The notes: generated by a model not told the origin, from the sequence alone. A DNA stretch of 53,108 nt from Hyphomicrobiales bacterium (GCA_900466475.1 UBMI01000016.1:1-53108), one strand, 5' to 3'; positions 42,369 through 50,395 are shown, counted from the first letter of the stretch. A program made the numbers and translations.

Positions 42369-43118
42369 ATGACAATCAAGGTCACGATCTGGAACGAAGG
42401 ACGCCACGAGCAGGTCCACAAGGAAGTTCAGGATATCTATCCCGACCGTATCGACGGCGCGATCGCTGCCGGTATCGCCCATCCCGATTTCGAGATCCGC
42501 CGCGGCACGCTCGACGATCCGGATGAAGGACTTCCGGATTCCGTGCTCAACGATACCGATGTGCTTCTCTGGTGGGGACATATGGCGCATGAAGAGGTCA
42601 GCGACGGGCTGATCGACCGCGTGCAGCAGCGGGTGCTGAAGGGCATGGGGCTGCTGGTCCTGCATTCCGGCCATCACTCCAAGCTTTTCCGCCGGTTGAT
42701 GGGCACCAACGCCAATCTCTCCTGGCGTGAGACGCCTGAGGGAGATCTGGAGCGCGTCTGGGTGGTCAACCCCTCGCATCCGATCGCCGAGGGCCTGCCG
42801 CCCTATTTCGAGGTCAATGCCTCGGAAATGTATGGCGAGCCCTTCGACATTCCGCAGCCGGACGAGCTGGTCTTCATCTCCTGGTATTCGGGTGGTGAAG
42901 TGTTCCGCAGCGGCTGCACCTTCCAGCGCGGCCGCGGCCGCATCTTCTTCTTCAGCCCCGGCCACGAGACCTATCCGATCTATCACGACAAGACCGTGCA
43001 CAAGGTCATCTCGAACGGCATCCGCTGGGCGCAGCAAAAGCACACCGACGGCCGTATCCTCGAAAACTGGCACCGCAAGGAGCCGCTGCACGGGCGGCCG
43101 GACAAGGTGAAGGCTTAA
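42369..43118 (+). CDS. ThuA family protein (trehalose-utilisation-like)
   Basis: A 249-residue protein with the glutamine-amidotransferase-like ThuA fold. The conserved features are VTIWNEGRHEQVHKEVQDIYPD, DVLLWWGHMAHEEVSDGL, LVLHSGHHSKLFRRLMGT, EMYGEPFDIPQPDELVFISWYSGGEVFRSG and FFFSPGHETYPIYHD. ThuA of Sinorhizobium is required for trehalose and related disaccharide catabolism through 3-keto derivatives. Here it is the last gene of an ABC operon opposite a Gfo/Idh gene, so it probably acts on an oxidised sugar. It is not a canonical thuEFGKAB copy: the dehydrogenase is divergent and unlike ThuB, and a GH2 is present. Confidence 0.9.
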   Translation: MTIKVTIWNEGRHEQVHKEVQDIYPDRIDGAIAAGIAHPDFEIRRGTLDDPDEGLPDSVLNDTDVLLWWGHMAHEEVSDGLIDRVQQRVLKGMGLLVLHSGHHSKLFRRLMGTNANLSWRETPEGDLERVWVVNPSHPIAEGLPPYFEVNASEMYGEPFDIPQPDELVFISWYSGGEVFRSGCTFQRGRGRIFFFSPGHETYPIYHDKTVHKVISNGIRWAQQKHTDGRILENWHRKEPLHGRPDKVKA

Positions 43119-43127
43119 ACAGTTCCT

Positions 43128-43168
43128 CCCGTGGGGGCTGGGGCCATAATGGTCCTGGCCTCCACGGG
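43128..43168 (+). other. long RNA stem-loop after the ThuA-family gene
   Basis: Arms 43128-43145 and 43151-43168 pair over 18 positions, and the A-T next to the loop (43146-43150) extends this. All four non-Watson-Crick positions are G:U or U:G when read as plus-strand RNA. The loop is about TAA. It starts 9 nt after the ThuA stop and ends 22 nt before the next gene's ATG. No U-tract follows. Confidence 0.65.
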
Positions 43169-43189
43169 CGGTAAACGATGGAGGCCGGA

Positions 43190-43471
43190 ATGCAGACTGT
43201 TTCGATGAAGGCCGACGGAGATGCCTTTCTCAGCAAGGCATTCTGGGTTTCCATCCATCGCGATCTGCCGCAGCGGCTGGATGCACTGGCGAGGCTTGCC
43301 GCCGAGCGGCCTGATGTCTTCGCTTTCGAAAGCAGCCAGAAGATCGCCGAGCGCTGCAATGTTTCGCAGACAAGCGTCATCCGCTTCGCGCATCATCTCG
43401 GCTTTGATGGTTTTGCCGAGATGAAGCAGGTTTTCCAGCTGGCACTCAAAGCTGCAGCGCGCAAGGCATAG
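43190..43471 (+). CDS. HTH-only RpiR-like regulator (no SIS domain)
   Basis: This 93-residue protein is just the N-terminal HTH_6 domain of RpiR/MurR regulators: WVSIHRDLPQRLDALARLAAERPDVFAFESSQKIAERCNVSQTSVIRFAHHLGFDGFAEMKQVFQL. It then ends KAAARKA-stop. Typical RpiR proteins are about 280 residues with a sugar-isomerase (SIS) effector domain; that domain is missing, and only 2 bp remain before the convergent gene's stop. It is either a truncated remnant or a naturally short DNA-binding protein. The start at 43190 follows GGAGG by 5 nt; an ATG at 43178 lies upstream. It is the distal gene of the ABC/ThuA operon or its own unit. Confidence 0.8.
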   Translation: MQTVSMKADGDAFLSKAFWVSIHRDLPQRLDALARLAAERPDVFAFESSQKIAERCNVSQTSVIRFAHHLGFDGFAEMKQVFQLALKAAARKA

Positions 43472-43473
43472 GC

Positions 43474-44385
43474 TTACGGGTACTGCGCGCCGTTCGTCGT
43501 CGTGTAGATCGAATAGAGCGATTGCGTCGCGGTGATGAAGAGGCGATTCTTCTTCGGGCCGCCGAACGTGACGTTGGAGACGGTCTGCGGCACCTTGATC
43601 TTGCCGAGCAGCGTCCCGTCTGGGGCAAAGCAGTGCACACCGTCGGCGGCACTGGTCCAGAGATTCCCCGAGACATCGAAACGGAAACCATCCGGTATGC
43701 CGTTGTCAATCGAGCAGAAGTAGCGGCTGTTTGTCAGCTTGCGGCCATCCACGACGTCGAAGACGCGGATGTGGCGCGGGACATCGTGATTGGCAGAACC
43801 GGAATCGGCGATGAAGAGCTGGCGCTCGTCCGGCGAAAAGGCCAGCCCGTTCGGCTGGATGAAGTCGGTGACGACAGCTTCGATATCGCCGGTTGCGGCA
43901 TCGATGCGATAGACGTTGCGGCTTTCCTGCTCTTCCGGAGATTTGTGGCCTTCATAGTCGGACATGATGCCGTAGCTCGGGTCGGTGAACCAGATCGAGC
44001 CGTCGGACTTCACAACGACATCGTTCGGGGAGTTCAGCCGTTTGCCATTGAAGCTGTCGGCCAGCACGGTGATGCGTCCATCAGGTTCGGTGCGGGTCAC
44101 ACGGCGACCGCCATGTTCGCAGGAGACCAAGCGGCCCTGCCGGTCGCGGGTATTGCCGTTGACATAGTTGGACGGTGAGCGGAAGACGGAGACCGAGCCA
44201 TCCGGTACCCAGCGCATCAGGCGTTCGTTCGGAATGTCGCTCCAGATCAGGCAGTTCAGATCGGAAAACCAGACAGGTCCCTCAGCCCAGCGGCAGCCCC
44301 TGTACAATTCCTCCAGCACCGCGCTGCCGGCGATCAGCGCTCCAAAGCGCTCATCCCTGATGTCATAAAGCTCGCTTCCAGCCAT
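43474..44385 (-). CDS. SMP-30/gluconolactonase/LRE family lactone hydrolase
   Basis: A 303-residue six-bladed beta-propeller. The signature RWAEGPVWFSDLNCLIWSDIPNERLMRW carries the metal Glu; other parts are NGNTRDRQGRLVSCEHGGRRVTR, LNSPNDVVVKSDGSIWFTDPSYG, QPNGLAFSPDERQLFIADS and IPDGFRFDVSGNLWTSAADGVHCFAP, with the metal-binding Asn/Asp. It hydrolyses sugar lactones, the expected product of a sugar dehydrogenase. Start 44385 (MAGSELYDIRD) follows GGGAGGAA; the frame is open upstream to 44484. It is third in the operon after a dioxygenase and an SDR gene. Confidence 0.92.
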   Translation of the reverse strand: MAGSELYDIRDERFGALIAGSAVLEELYRGCRWAEGPVWFSDLNCLIWSDIPNERLMRWVPDGSVSVFRSPSNYVNGNTRDRQGRLVSCEHGGRRVTRTEPDGRITVLADSFNGKRLNSPNDVVVKSDGSIWFTDPSYGIMSDYEGHKSPEEQESRNVYRIDAATGDIEAVVTDFIQPNGLAFSPDERQLFIADSGSANHDVPRHIRVFDVVDGRKLTNSRYFCSIDNGIPDGFRFDVSGNLWTSAADGVHCFAPDGTLLGKIKVPQTVSNVTFGGPKKNRLFITATQSLYSIYTTTNGAQYP

Positions 44386-44441
44386 GCCCGATTCCTCCCA
44401 GATCGATATTGTTTCTTCGTAGCGGGAAACGAAGCAATCTG

Positions 44442-44476
44442 CCAGAGCCCGGAGGCGGAAAGGCGCCGGGCTCTGG
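44442..44476 (-). other. 11-bp perfect stem-loop between SDR and SMP-30 genes
   Basis: CCAGAGCCCGG (44442-44452) and CCGGGCTCTGG (44466-44476) pair perfectly with a 13-nt spacer, in the 108-bp gap. A second, smaller stem CTTCG/CGAAG lies at about 44415-44434. On the minus strand the stem precedes the SMP-30 start by about 57 nt. There is no T-run. Confidence 0.6.
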
Positions 44477-44493
44477 AGCGTCACAAAGGCACG

Positions 44494-45315
44494 TCAGAGC
44501 GCGGCGACTGGATGCGGCGAGCCGTCATAAGCGCCCCAGATCGACTGATCGAAGCAGATGACGGAGCCGGTCATCAGGCCTGATTCGGCCGAGGAGAGAT
44601 AGGCGCAGGCGCGGGCCACTTCTTCCGGATCGACAAGCCGGCCGAAGGGCTGGCTTGCGGCAGCCTTGGCGAGCCAGTCGTCGTCGGCCTTGTGAAATTC
44701 CCTCTGGATGCGATCTTCACCTTCGGAGGCCATCCAGCCGATATTCAGGCCATTGACCCGGATACGATTGCGCAGCAGCGCGTAGGCGGTGTTCTTCGTC
44801 AGCGTTTCCAAGGCGCCCTTGGAGGCGCAATAGGCAGCGATGAAGGGCTGGCCGGCCTTGGCGGACATGGAGCCGATATTGACGATCGTGCCTTCGATCT
44901 TCTCGCGGCGCATGACCTTCACCGCCTCCTGCATGAGGAAGAAGGGGGCGCGGACATTGATGGCGAACATGGCGTCGAAGAGCTCGGGGCTGGTATCGAG
45001 GATCGTGCCGCGGTCGGTGATGGCGGCGGCATTGACCAGCGCATCGACGCGGCCGAAGGTCTGGTCGCAGACCTGGACGACATTCCTGGTATCCTCGACC
45101 TTGGCGAGATCAGCCTTGACGTAGACGACCTTCGCGCCGGTCTTTGCCGATATCTCCTCCGCCTTCGCCTTGCCCTTGGCCTCGTTGCGGCCGCAGATGA
45201 CGATGCCCTTAGCGCCGCGTTCGGCAAAGAGGCGGGCAATGGTGGCGCCGAGGCCCTGTGTGCCGCCGGTGACGATGGCGATCTTGCCGTCGAGGCGAGC
45301 GTAATCCGTGCTCAT
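44494..45315 (-). CDS. short-chain dehydrogenase/reductase (SDR)
   Basis: A 273-residue NAD(P)-dependent oxidoreductase. The nucleotide site is VTGGTQGLGATIA, the stretch VNAAAI is the NNAG-like motif, and the catalytic residues are S149 (NIGSMS), Y162 and K166 (YCASK). It has a C-terminal tail with SGLMTGSVICFDQSIWGAYDG. Start 45315 follows GGAGGAAAAAACAC. It lies between the dioxygenase (83 bp upstream) and the SMP-30 gene (108 bp downstream), on the same strand. Together the SDR and lactonase would oxidise a sugar to an aldonate. The substrate is unknown. Confidence 0.9.
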   Translation of the reverse strand: MSTDYARLDGKIAIVTGGTQGLGATIARLFAERGAKGIVICGRNEAKGKAKAEEISAKTGAKVVYVKADLAKVEDTRNVVQVCDQTFGRVDALVNAAAITDRGTILDTSPELFDAMFAINVRAPFFLMQEAVKVMRREKIEGTIVNIGSMSAKAGQPFIAAYCASKGALETLTKNTAYALLRNRIRVNGLNIGWMASEGEDRIQREFHKADDDWLAKAAASQPFGRLVDPEEVARACAYLSSAESGLMTGSVICFDQSIWGAYDGSPHPVAAL

Positions 45316-45345
45316 GTGTTTTTTCCTCCTGATGACATGCGAATG

Positions 45346-45368
45346 GCCCCTTACCGGCGGCAAGGGGC
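45346..45368 (-). other. stem-loop between dioxygenase and SDR genes
   Basis: GCCCCTT (45346-45352) and AAGGGGC (45362-45368) pair perfectly with a 9-nt loop, in the 83-bp gap of the operon. No U-tract. Confidence 0.5.
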
Positions 45369-45397
45369 TCTTGGATGATGGTATTGTGATGGCTGCG

Positions 45398-46585
45398 TCA
45401 GCTCAGCTTCCTGGCTGCCTGTTCGGCAAGGGCTTTGCTGAAGGCGTCGTCGCTCCAGTTTTCGGCGAGTGCCTCGTGCATGAGCTGGGCCTGGGTCTTC
45501 GGCGCGAGGCCGCCGAGCGGCGGGTCGCGGTCGAGATTGGTCGGGAAGGAATAGCCCTCCGCACAGGAGGCGACGGCATTGGCGATCTCGCCGGCTGAAA
45601 GCTTGGCTTTCAGTGCCTTGAGGGCGGGGAAGAGCCTTGCGCTCATGCGTTCGCGGTTGACGGTTTCCATCGCCCGGCCGAAAGCCGAGGAGACCTGCAG
45701 CAGGTTTGCGACGCGCTTGATGTCTTTCGAGCGGTTGGTGCCGGCGGCATGGAAGAGGGCGGGGTTGAAGAAGACGACATCGCCCTTTTTCAGCGACAGC
45801 TGGATATGGTTCTGGTCGAAATAATCCTTGAATTCCTGGCGCTTGAGCGCGAGGTAGCCCGGCTCGTAGGTCTGGCTGTGCGGCAGGAAAAGCGTCGGGC
45901 CGCTTTCGAGCGGCATGTCGCAATGGGCGACCGCACCCTGCAAGGTCAGCACCGGCGAAAGGCGGTGAACATGGGCCGGGAACTGTTCGATCACCTTGGA
46001 GGACTGGAAGCCGAGGTGATAGTCGCGGTGGGCCGATTGCGCGGCACCGCCCGGGTTCACCCGGTTGACCTGCGCCGTCATCTGGTAATGCGGGCCAAGC
46101 CATGCCTCGCTTGCCAGCGCCACGATGGCATTGCCATAGTAGCGGGCGAAATTCTCGGGGTCGGCAAGGCAGTGCTTTTCGAGCGAGTTCCAGATGCGGT
46201 CGTTTGCGCCAGGCTTGGCGAAATGGTCGCCGCCGCCGGTCGAGCTGCGGTGCTGCTCCTCGATGATCTCGTCGAAGATCGTGCTCGCCCGGTCGATGAT
46301 GCCGGTGTCTTCGTAGGCATGTTTGAAGACGACGACGCCGGGGCCGATGCCGAAGGCTTCCGAGATTTCGGCGAGAATGGCGCGGCGGCCTTCCGGCGTC
46401 GAGGCTGCCTCGATCACCTTGCGGCTGTCATAGATCAGCACGTTCTTCTCGACGGCTGAGGCCGAGGGATAGTCGGCAAGGGCCGTGGTCTTTTCGGCGA
46501 GTGCGCGGAAATCGTTGAGATCGCAGGCGTCTTCGGTGAGCCAGACGCGGTTGGCGCGCAATTTTTGCTGGTTGTCTGATTTCAT
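45398..46585 (-). CDS. phytanoyl-CoA dioxygenase (PhyH) family Fe(II)/2-oxoglutarate oxygenase
   Basis: A 395-residue non-haem iron oxygenase. The metal-binding triad is visible as H186-x-D188 (AAQSAHRDYHLGF) and H279 (VVFFNPALFHAAGTNRS), with R285 as a candidate 2-oxoglutarate anchor. It has an N-terminal extension of about 80 residues with YDSRKVIEAASTPEGRR. PhyH-type enzymes hydroxylate diverse small molecules. The start at 46585 (MKSDNQQKLRANRVW) follows GGAGGAGC. It is first in the operon with SDR and SMP-30, divergent from a LacI gene that probably represses it. Confidence 0.9.
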   Translation of the reverse strand: MKSDNQQKLRANRVWLTEDACDLNDFRALAEKTTALADYPSASAVEKNVLIYDSRKVIEAASTPEGRRAILAEISEAFGIGPGVVVFKHAYEDTGIIDRASTIFDEIIEEQHRSSTGGGDHFAKPGANDRIWNSLEKHCLADPENFARYYGNAIVALASEAWLGPHYQMTAQVNRVNPGGAAQSAHRDYHLGFQSSKVIEQFPAHVHRLSPVLTLQGAVAHCDMPLESGPTLFLPHSQTYEPGYLALKRQEFKDYFDQNHIQLSLKKGDVVFFNPALFHAAGTNRSKDIKRVANLLQVSSAFGRAMETVNRERMSARLFPALKALKAKLSAGEIANAVASCAEGYSFPTNLDRDPPLGGLAPKTQAQLMHEALAENWSDDAFSKALAEQAARKLS

Positions 46586-46631
46586 CGGGTGCTCCTCCAT
46601 GTCCGATGAAGGGACTATACGCCGCCGGCGA

Positions 46632-46649
46632 TCCTGATATAGATCAGGA
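46632..46649. promoter_or_regulatory. candidate operator between dioxygenase operon and LacI gene
   Basis: TCCTGATATAGATCAGGA is a perfect 7-bp inverted repeat with a 4-nt centre, in the 94-bp divergent gap. A direct repeat AATCCATCA (46650-46658) / AATCCATCA (46660-46668) follows. It is about 47 bp upstream of the dioxygenase start. Confidence 0.6.
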
Positions 46650-46679
46650 ATCCATCAAAAATCCATCAGAACAGCAAGC

Positions 46680-47702
46680 ATGGCTCATCCCTTTCTCGTC
46701 AAGGATATCGCTTTTCAGGCAGGTCTCAGCACTGCCACAGTCGATCGCGTGCTGAACGGCAGGCCCGGTGTGCGGCGGCAGACCGAGATGCGGGTCAAGG
46801 CGGCAATCGCCGAGCTCGAGAAACAGGCGGGTGACGATGTGGCTGGCCGCAAGCTCACGATCGATATCGTCATGGAAACGCCTGACAGGTTCAGCACGGC
46901 GGTGCGGGCCGCGTTCGAAGCGGAGGTTGCGACCTTCCTGCCGACCGTCTTCCGCTGCCGGTTTCATTTTGCCGAGGTGATGCGAGCGGCGGAGCTGGTA
47001 CAGCTTCTCGACCGGATCCGGTTGCGTGGCACACATGGCATCGTGCTGAAGGCGCCTGATGTGCCTGATATCGTCGCCGCCGTCGCAAGGCTCGATACCG
47101 CTAATATCCCGGTCGTCACCCTCGTCACCGACCTGCCGAATTCGGCCCGGTCGGCCTATGCCGGCGCCGATAACCGGGCAGCAGGGGAGACGGCGGCCTA
47201 TCTCATCGGTCGGTTGCTCGGTGCCGCCGGCGGCAAGGCGCTGGTGACGCTGTCAAGCGGCCGGTTTCGTGGCGAGGAGGAGCGGGAGATCGGCTTTCGC
47301 CGGGTGATCCGTGCGCATTATCCTCTAATTGGCATTATCGAAGTGAGCGAAGGGCATGGCACGGATGCCGCGACGGGCACGCTCGTTGCCAAGGCCCTTG
47401 CCGATGATCCCTCGATCAATGCGGTCTATTCGGTCGGCGGCGGCAATCGCGCGGTGTTTGCGGCTTTCAAGGCTTCCGGCAGGCCGGTCTCGGTCTTCGT
47501 GGCGCATGATCTCGATGCCGACAACCGCGCTTTACTAGCCGAACGGCGGATCGATTTCGTGCTGCATCACGATCTCAGAACCGATGCGCGCGCCGCTTTC
47601 CGTGCAATCATGGCCCATACTATCCCCGTCAGCCGGACGGCGCCGGTGTCCTTTTCGGCCGTCGAAATCGTTACGCCCTATAATATGCCGACAAGCCAAT
47701 AG
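46680..47702 (+). CDS. LacI-family transcriptional regulator (dioxygenase operon)
   Basis: A 340-residue protein with an N-terminal LacI HTH FLVKDIAFQAGLSTATVDRVLNGRPGVRRQTEMRVKAAIAELEKQ and a type I periplasmic-binding sugar domain with YAGADNRAAGETAAYLIGRLLGAAGGKALVTLS and NAVYSVGGGNRAVFAAFK. The length matches the family. Divergent from the PhyH-SDR-SMP-30 operon and probably its repressor. The ribosome site is weak (AACAGCAAGC). Effector unknown, presumably a sugar metabolite. Confidence 0.9.
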   Translation: MAHPFLVKDIAFQAGLSTATVDRVLNGRPGVRRQTEMRVKAAIAELEKQAGDDVAGRKLTIDIVMETPDRFSTAVRAAFEAEVATFLPTVFRCRFHFAEVMRAAELVQLLDRIRLRGTHGIVLKAPDVPDIVAAVARLDTANIPVVTLVTDLPNSARSAYAGADNRAAGETAAYLIGRLLGAAGGKALVTLSSGRFRGEEEREIGFRRVIRAHYPLIGIIEVSEGHGTDAATGTLVAKALADDPSINAVYSVGGGNRAVFAAFKASGRPVSVFVAHDLDADNRALLAERRIDFVLHHDLRTDARAAFRAIMAHTIPVSRTAPVSFSAVEIVTPYNMPTSQ

Positions 47703-47773
47703 TCTGTTCGAGTTGATTGTCTTTTCATCTGCGACAGATTCACGTTACAGCTTGCGGATCGTGAGGAGAGCGC

Positions 47774-48991
47774 ATGGATCACAGCGACGTCGGCACAATC
47801 GCAGCATGGGTGACGGAACAGGGCTTGAACGGTGCGACCGAAGCGGAGCTGCTTGCCGGCTTCTGCGAAGCCTGCCGCAATGCCGGCATGCGGCTCGATC
47901 GCGCCATGGCGCTGATGGACACGCTCCATCCGGTACATGAAGGCCGGGCCTTTCGCTGGGATAGCGTTGAGGATTTCGAGGGCGAGTTCGAATATGGCCC
48001 TTCGGGTGAGGGCCAGGGGCTGGATACCTGGCGTCGTTCGGCCTTCTACCATCTCTGGACCAGCGGCGATCGAGAAGTGCGGCGCCGGATCGGCTTCGGC
48101 GATCCGACCGATTTCATCATGCTGGACCAGATCTACAAGCTCGGTCACACCGACTACGTCGCCATGGCGCATCGCTTTGCCGAGGCCGGCACGATCGGCG
48201 AGATGGATTGTTTTTTCTCGCATTTCTCGACGAAACATCCCGAAGGCTTTTCCGACCAGGATCTCGCGATCCTGCGCAAACTTGTGCCGGTGCTGGGACT
48301 GGCAATCAAATGCGTGGCTCTTGCCCGTATCGCCCGCACGATCGCCGAGGTCTATCTCGGTGAGGATGCGGCCCGCCAGGTGATGGACGGCAAGATCTCG
48401 CGCGGCAAAACCGAGCGCATTTCGGCAGCACTATGGTTCTCCGATCTGTTGAACTACACGAAGATCTCGGACAATTCGCCGCCGGAAGAGATCATTCCGC
48501 TGCTCAATGAATATAGCGAGGCGGTGATAACAGCGATTCATGAAGCCGGTGGGAATGTTCTGAAGCTGATCGGCGACGGGGTGCTTGCTATCTTCAAGGG
48601 CGAGGAGCCGGCGGAAAGCTGTTCTGCCGCGTTGACGGCAGAGCGCCTGCTCCGCCAGAAGCTTGCAGTGCTCAACGCTGCACGCGAGGTGGACAGGCGG
48701 CCAACAACTGATGTCTATATCGGCCTGCATATCGGCGATGTCTTCTACGGCAATATCGGCAGCCAGGACCGTCTGGACTTCACGGTCATCGGGCCGGCGG
48801 TCAACGAGGTGAGCCGCATCGCCTCTATCTGCCGTTCGGTCGATCTCAATGTGCTGATGTCGTCGGATTTCGAAGCGGCGATCCCCGAGGCGGAGCGCAA
48901 CGTCCTCGCCTGCATCGGCCGCTATGCGCTGCGCGGCGTCAAGCGCCCGCAATTGCTTTACACGCTGGAAAGCGCGCGGTTAAACGGGTGA
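47774..48991 (+). CDS. class III adenylyl cyclase (paralogue of 26518-27765)
   Basis: A 405-residue protein with an N-terminal domain (about 1-200) of the same type as the other cyclase (WVTEQGLNGATEAELLAGFCEACRNAGMRLDRAMALMDTLHP). The C-terminal cyclase domain has metal ligands D224 (FSDLLNYT) and D268 (LIGDGVLAIF), adenine-selecting K264, and RLDFTVIGPAVNEVSRI carrying the adenine Asp, Asn and Arg. No TM. Likely a soluble cAMP synthase. It is isolated between the LacI gene and the SDR gene. The first cyclase has F-T in the D-x-x-x-F-T loop where this one has Y-T. Confidence 0.9.
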   Translation: MDHSDVGTIAAWVTEQGLNGATEAELLAGFCEACRNAGMRLDRAMALMDTLHPVHEGRAFRWDSVEDFEGEFEYGPSGEGQGLDTWRRSAFYHLWTSGDREVRRRIGFGDPTDFIMLDQIYKLGHTDYVAMAHRFAEAGTIGEMDCFFSHFSTKHPEGFSDQDLAILRKLVPVLGLAIKCVALARIARTIAEVYLGEDAARQVMDGKISRGKTERISAALWFSDLLNYTKISDNSPPEEIIPLLNEYSEAVITAIHEAGGNVLKLIGDGVLAIFKGEEPAESCSAALTAERLLRQKLAVLNAAREVDRRPTTDVYIGLHIGDVFYGNIGSQDRLDFTVIGPAVNEVSRIASICRSVDLNVLMSSDFEAAIPEAERNVLACIGRYALRGVKRPQLLYTLESARLNG

Positions 48992-49076
48992 CGGGCAGGG
49001 CGGTTGCTGCAACTGCATATATGCGCGCTGATGATCTGGTCGAGCAAAGGCAATCGTCGCACGACGCAGAAGCGGC

Positions 49077-49856
49077 CTAACGCAGCAATCCCTGTCCGCC
49101 GTCGATCCAGACAGGCGTGCCGGTAATATGCCGGGCGCGCTCGGAGGCAAGGAAGAGGATCGTCTCGGCTACATCGTCACTAGACCCTGCCTTGCCGCCA
49201 GTGATCGGGATTTCGCCCTTCGGCCAGATGACGGGCACTTCGGTTTCCTCGCGATGGCGCGATGTTGTGTTGGCGGAAATGCTGGTGTCGATCGCGCCGG
49301 GGCAGACGGCATTGACGCGAATGCCGTGTTTGCCGAGCTCGAGTGCGAGTTGCTGAACCATGGCGACCTGGCCGGCTTTGGTCGCGGTATAAGCGGTGGC
49401 GCCCGGGGTGGTGAAGGTACGCGTGCCATTGATTGACGAGACCACGACGATCGAGCCGCCGTTCATCTTCAGATAGGGCACGGTGAGATGCAGGGTCATG
49501 TATGTGCCGCGCAGGTTGACGGCCATGGTCCGATCCCATTCTTCGGGCTTGAGGTCATCGATCGGCGCCCAGACGCCATTGATGCCTGCATTGGCCACCA
49601 CGATGTCGATGCCGCCGAAATTCTCTGTCATCTTGTCGACGGCCGCGCGCATTTGGGCCTCGTCGCTCGTATCGGCGGTCAGTTCGATCGATTGACCGCC
49701 AGCGGCGATGATCTCCTGGCAGGTTTGTAGCACCTCGCTCTCGGTGCGGCTCAGCACCGCGACCCTGGCGCCTTCAGCGGCGAGCTTCAGCGCAGTCGCC
49801 TTGCCGATCCCGGAGCCTGCGCCGGTCACCAATGCGATTTTTCCCTGCAACTCCAT
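49077..49856 (-). CDS. short-chain dehydrogenase/reductase (SDR) of the galactonate unit
   Basis: A 259-residue classical SDR: VTGAGSGIGKA cofactor site, VANAGI, catalytic S140/S141 in VVVSSINGTR, Y156 and K160 (YTATK). The tail has ITGTPVWIDGGQGLL. It might oxidise galactose or a related sugar upstream of galactonate, but this is inference from position only: it is on the same strand 78 bp downstream of DoxX and near dgoD. Start 49856 (MELQGKIALVTGAG) is the family start, with GAGGAGCGGCTC upstream. Confidence 0.85.
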   Translation of the reverse strand: MELQGKIALVTGAGSGIGKATALKLAAEGARVAVLSRTESEVLQTCQEIIAAGGQSIELTADTSDEAQMRAAVDKMTENFGGIDIVVANAGINGVWAPIDDLKPEEWDRTMAVNLRGTYMTLHLTVPYLKMNGGSIVVVSSINGTRTFTTPGATAYTATKAGQVAMVQQLALELGKHGIRVNAVCPGAIDTSISANTTSRHREETEVPVIWPKGEIPITGGKAGSSDDVAETILFLASERARHITGTPVWIDGGQGLLR

Positions 49857-49934
49857 GAGCCGCTCCTCTTTGCGGTTGCCGGTAAAGGCAATGATCGGGG
49901 CGGCTCTTGGTTCCGGGGCGTGTGGCGTTCAGGA

Positions 49935-50330
49935 TTATTTCAGGAGGCTGTGGCGAAGCGCCCACCGTTCCGGTCCGTGAACGGCGGCAAAGAGCAGACC
50001 GGCCAAGAAGGTGAAGTGATCGACGAAGAAGCCGAATTCAGCCTGGTTCTGCTGCCATTGCGACGGGCCATGGAAGGCAAAGGCCAGGAAGATCACGTAG
50101 ATGGCGGCAAGCAGGCTCGCCTCTGTGAAAAAGGCGCCGGATATGAAGGCAAGCGCCAGTGCGATTTCGAAAAAGGCGGCGATCCAGGCAAGGAATGTGG
50201 CCGCCGGAAAGCCTGCCGCGGTGATGTAGGCGGCCGTCGCGCCGATATCGGCGAACTTGAAGCCGGCGGCCATGAAAAAGATGAAGCTGAAGATGATGCG
50301 GGCAACAATGATTGCGATTGCTCTGGCCAT
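49935..50330 (-). CDS. DoxX family membrane protein
   Basis: A 131-residue integral membrane protein with four hydrophobic helices: IAIIVARIIFSFIFFMAAGFKFADIGAT, FPAATFLAWIAAFFEIALALAFISGAFF, SLLAAIYVIFLAFAF and FTFLAGLLFAAVHGPERWALRH. This is typical of DoxX/DoxD-like proteins. Function of this subfamily is unclear; DoxX members pair with oxidoreductases or act in thiol/oxidant stress. It has a GGAGGAG ribosome site. A strong terminator separates it from dgoD upstream, so it may have its own promoter in the 96-bp gap. Confidence 0.88.
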   Translation of the reverse strand: MARAIAIIVARIIFSFIFFMAAGFKFADIGATAAYITAAGFPAATFLAWIAAFFEIALALAFISGAFFTEASLLAAIYVIFLAFAFHGPSQWQQNQAEFGFFVDHFTFLAGLLFAAVHGPERWALRHSLLK

Positions 50331-50395
50331 GTGAAATCTCCTCCTTGAGCTTTCACAATGACGAATGAAGTGTCCGATATCCTACACGGAGAATG

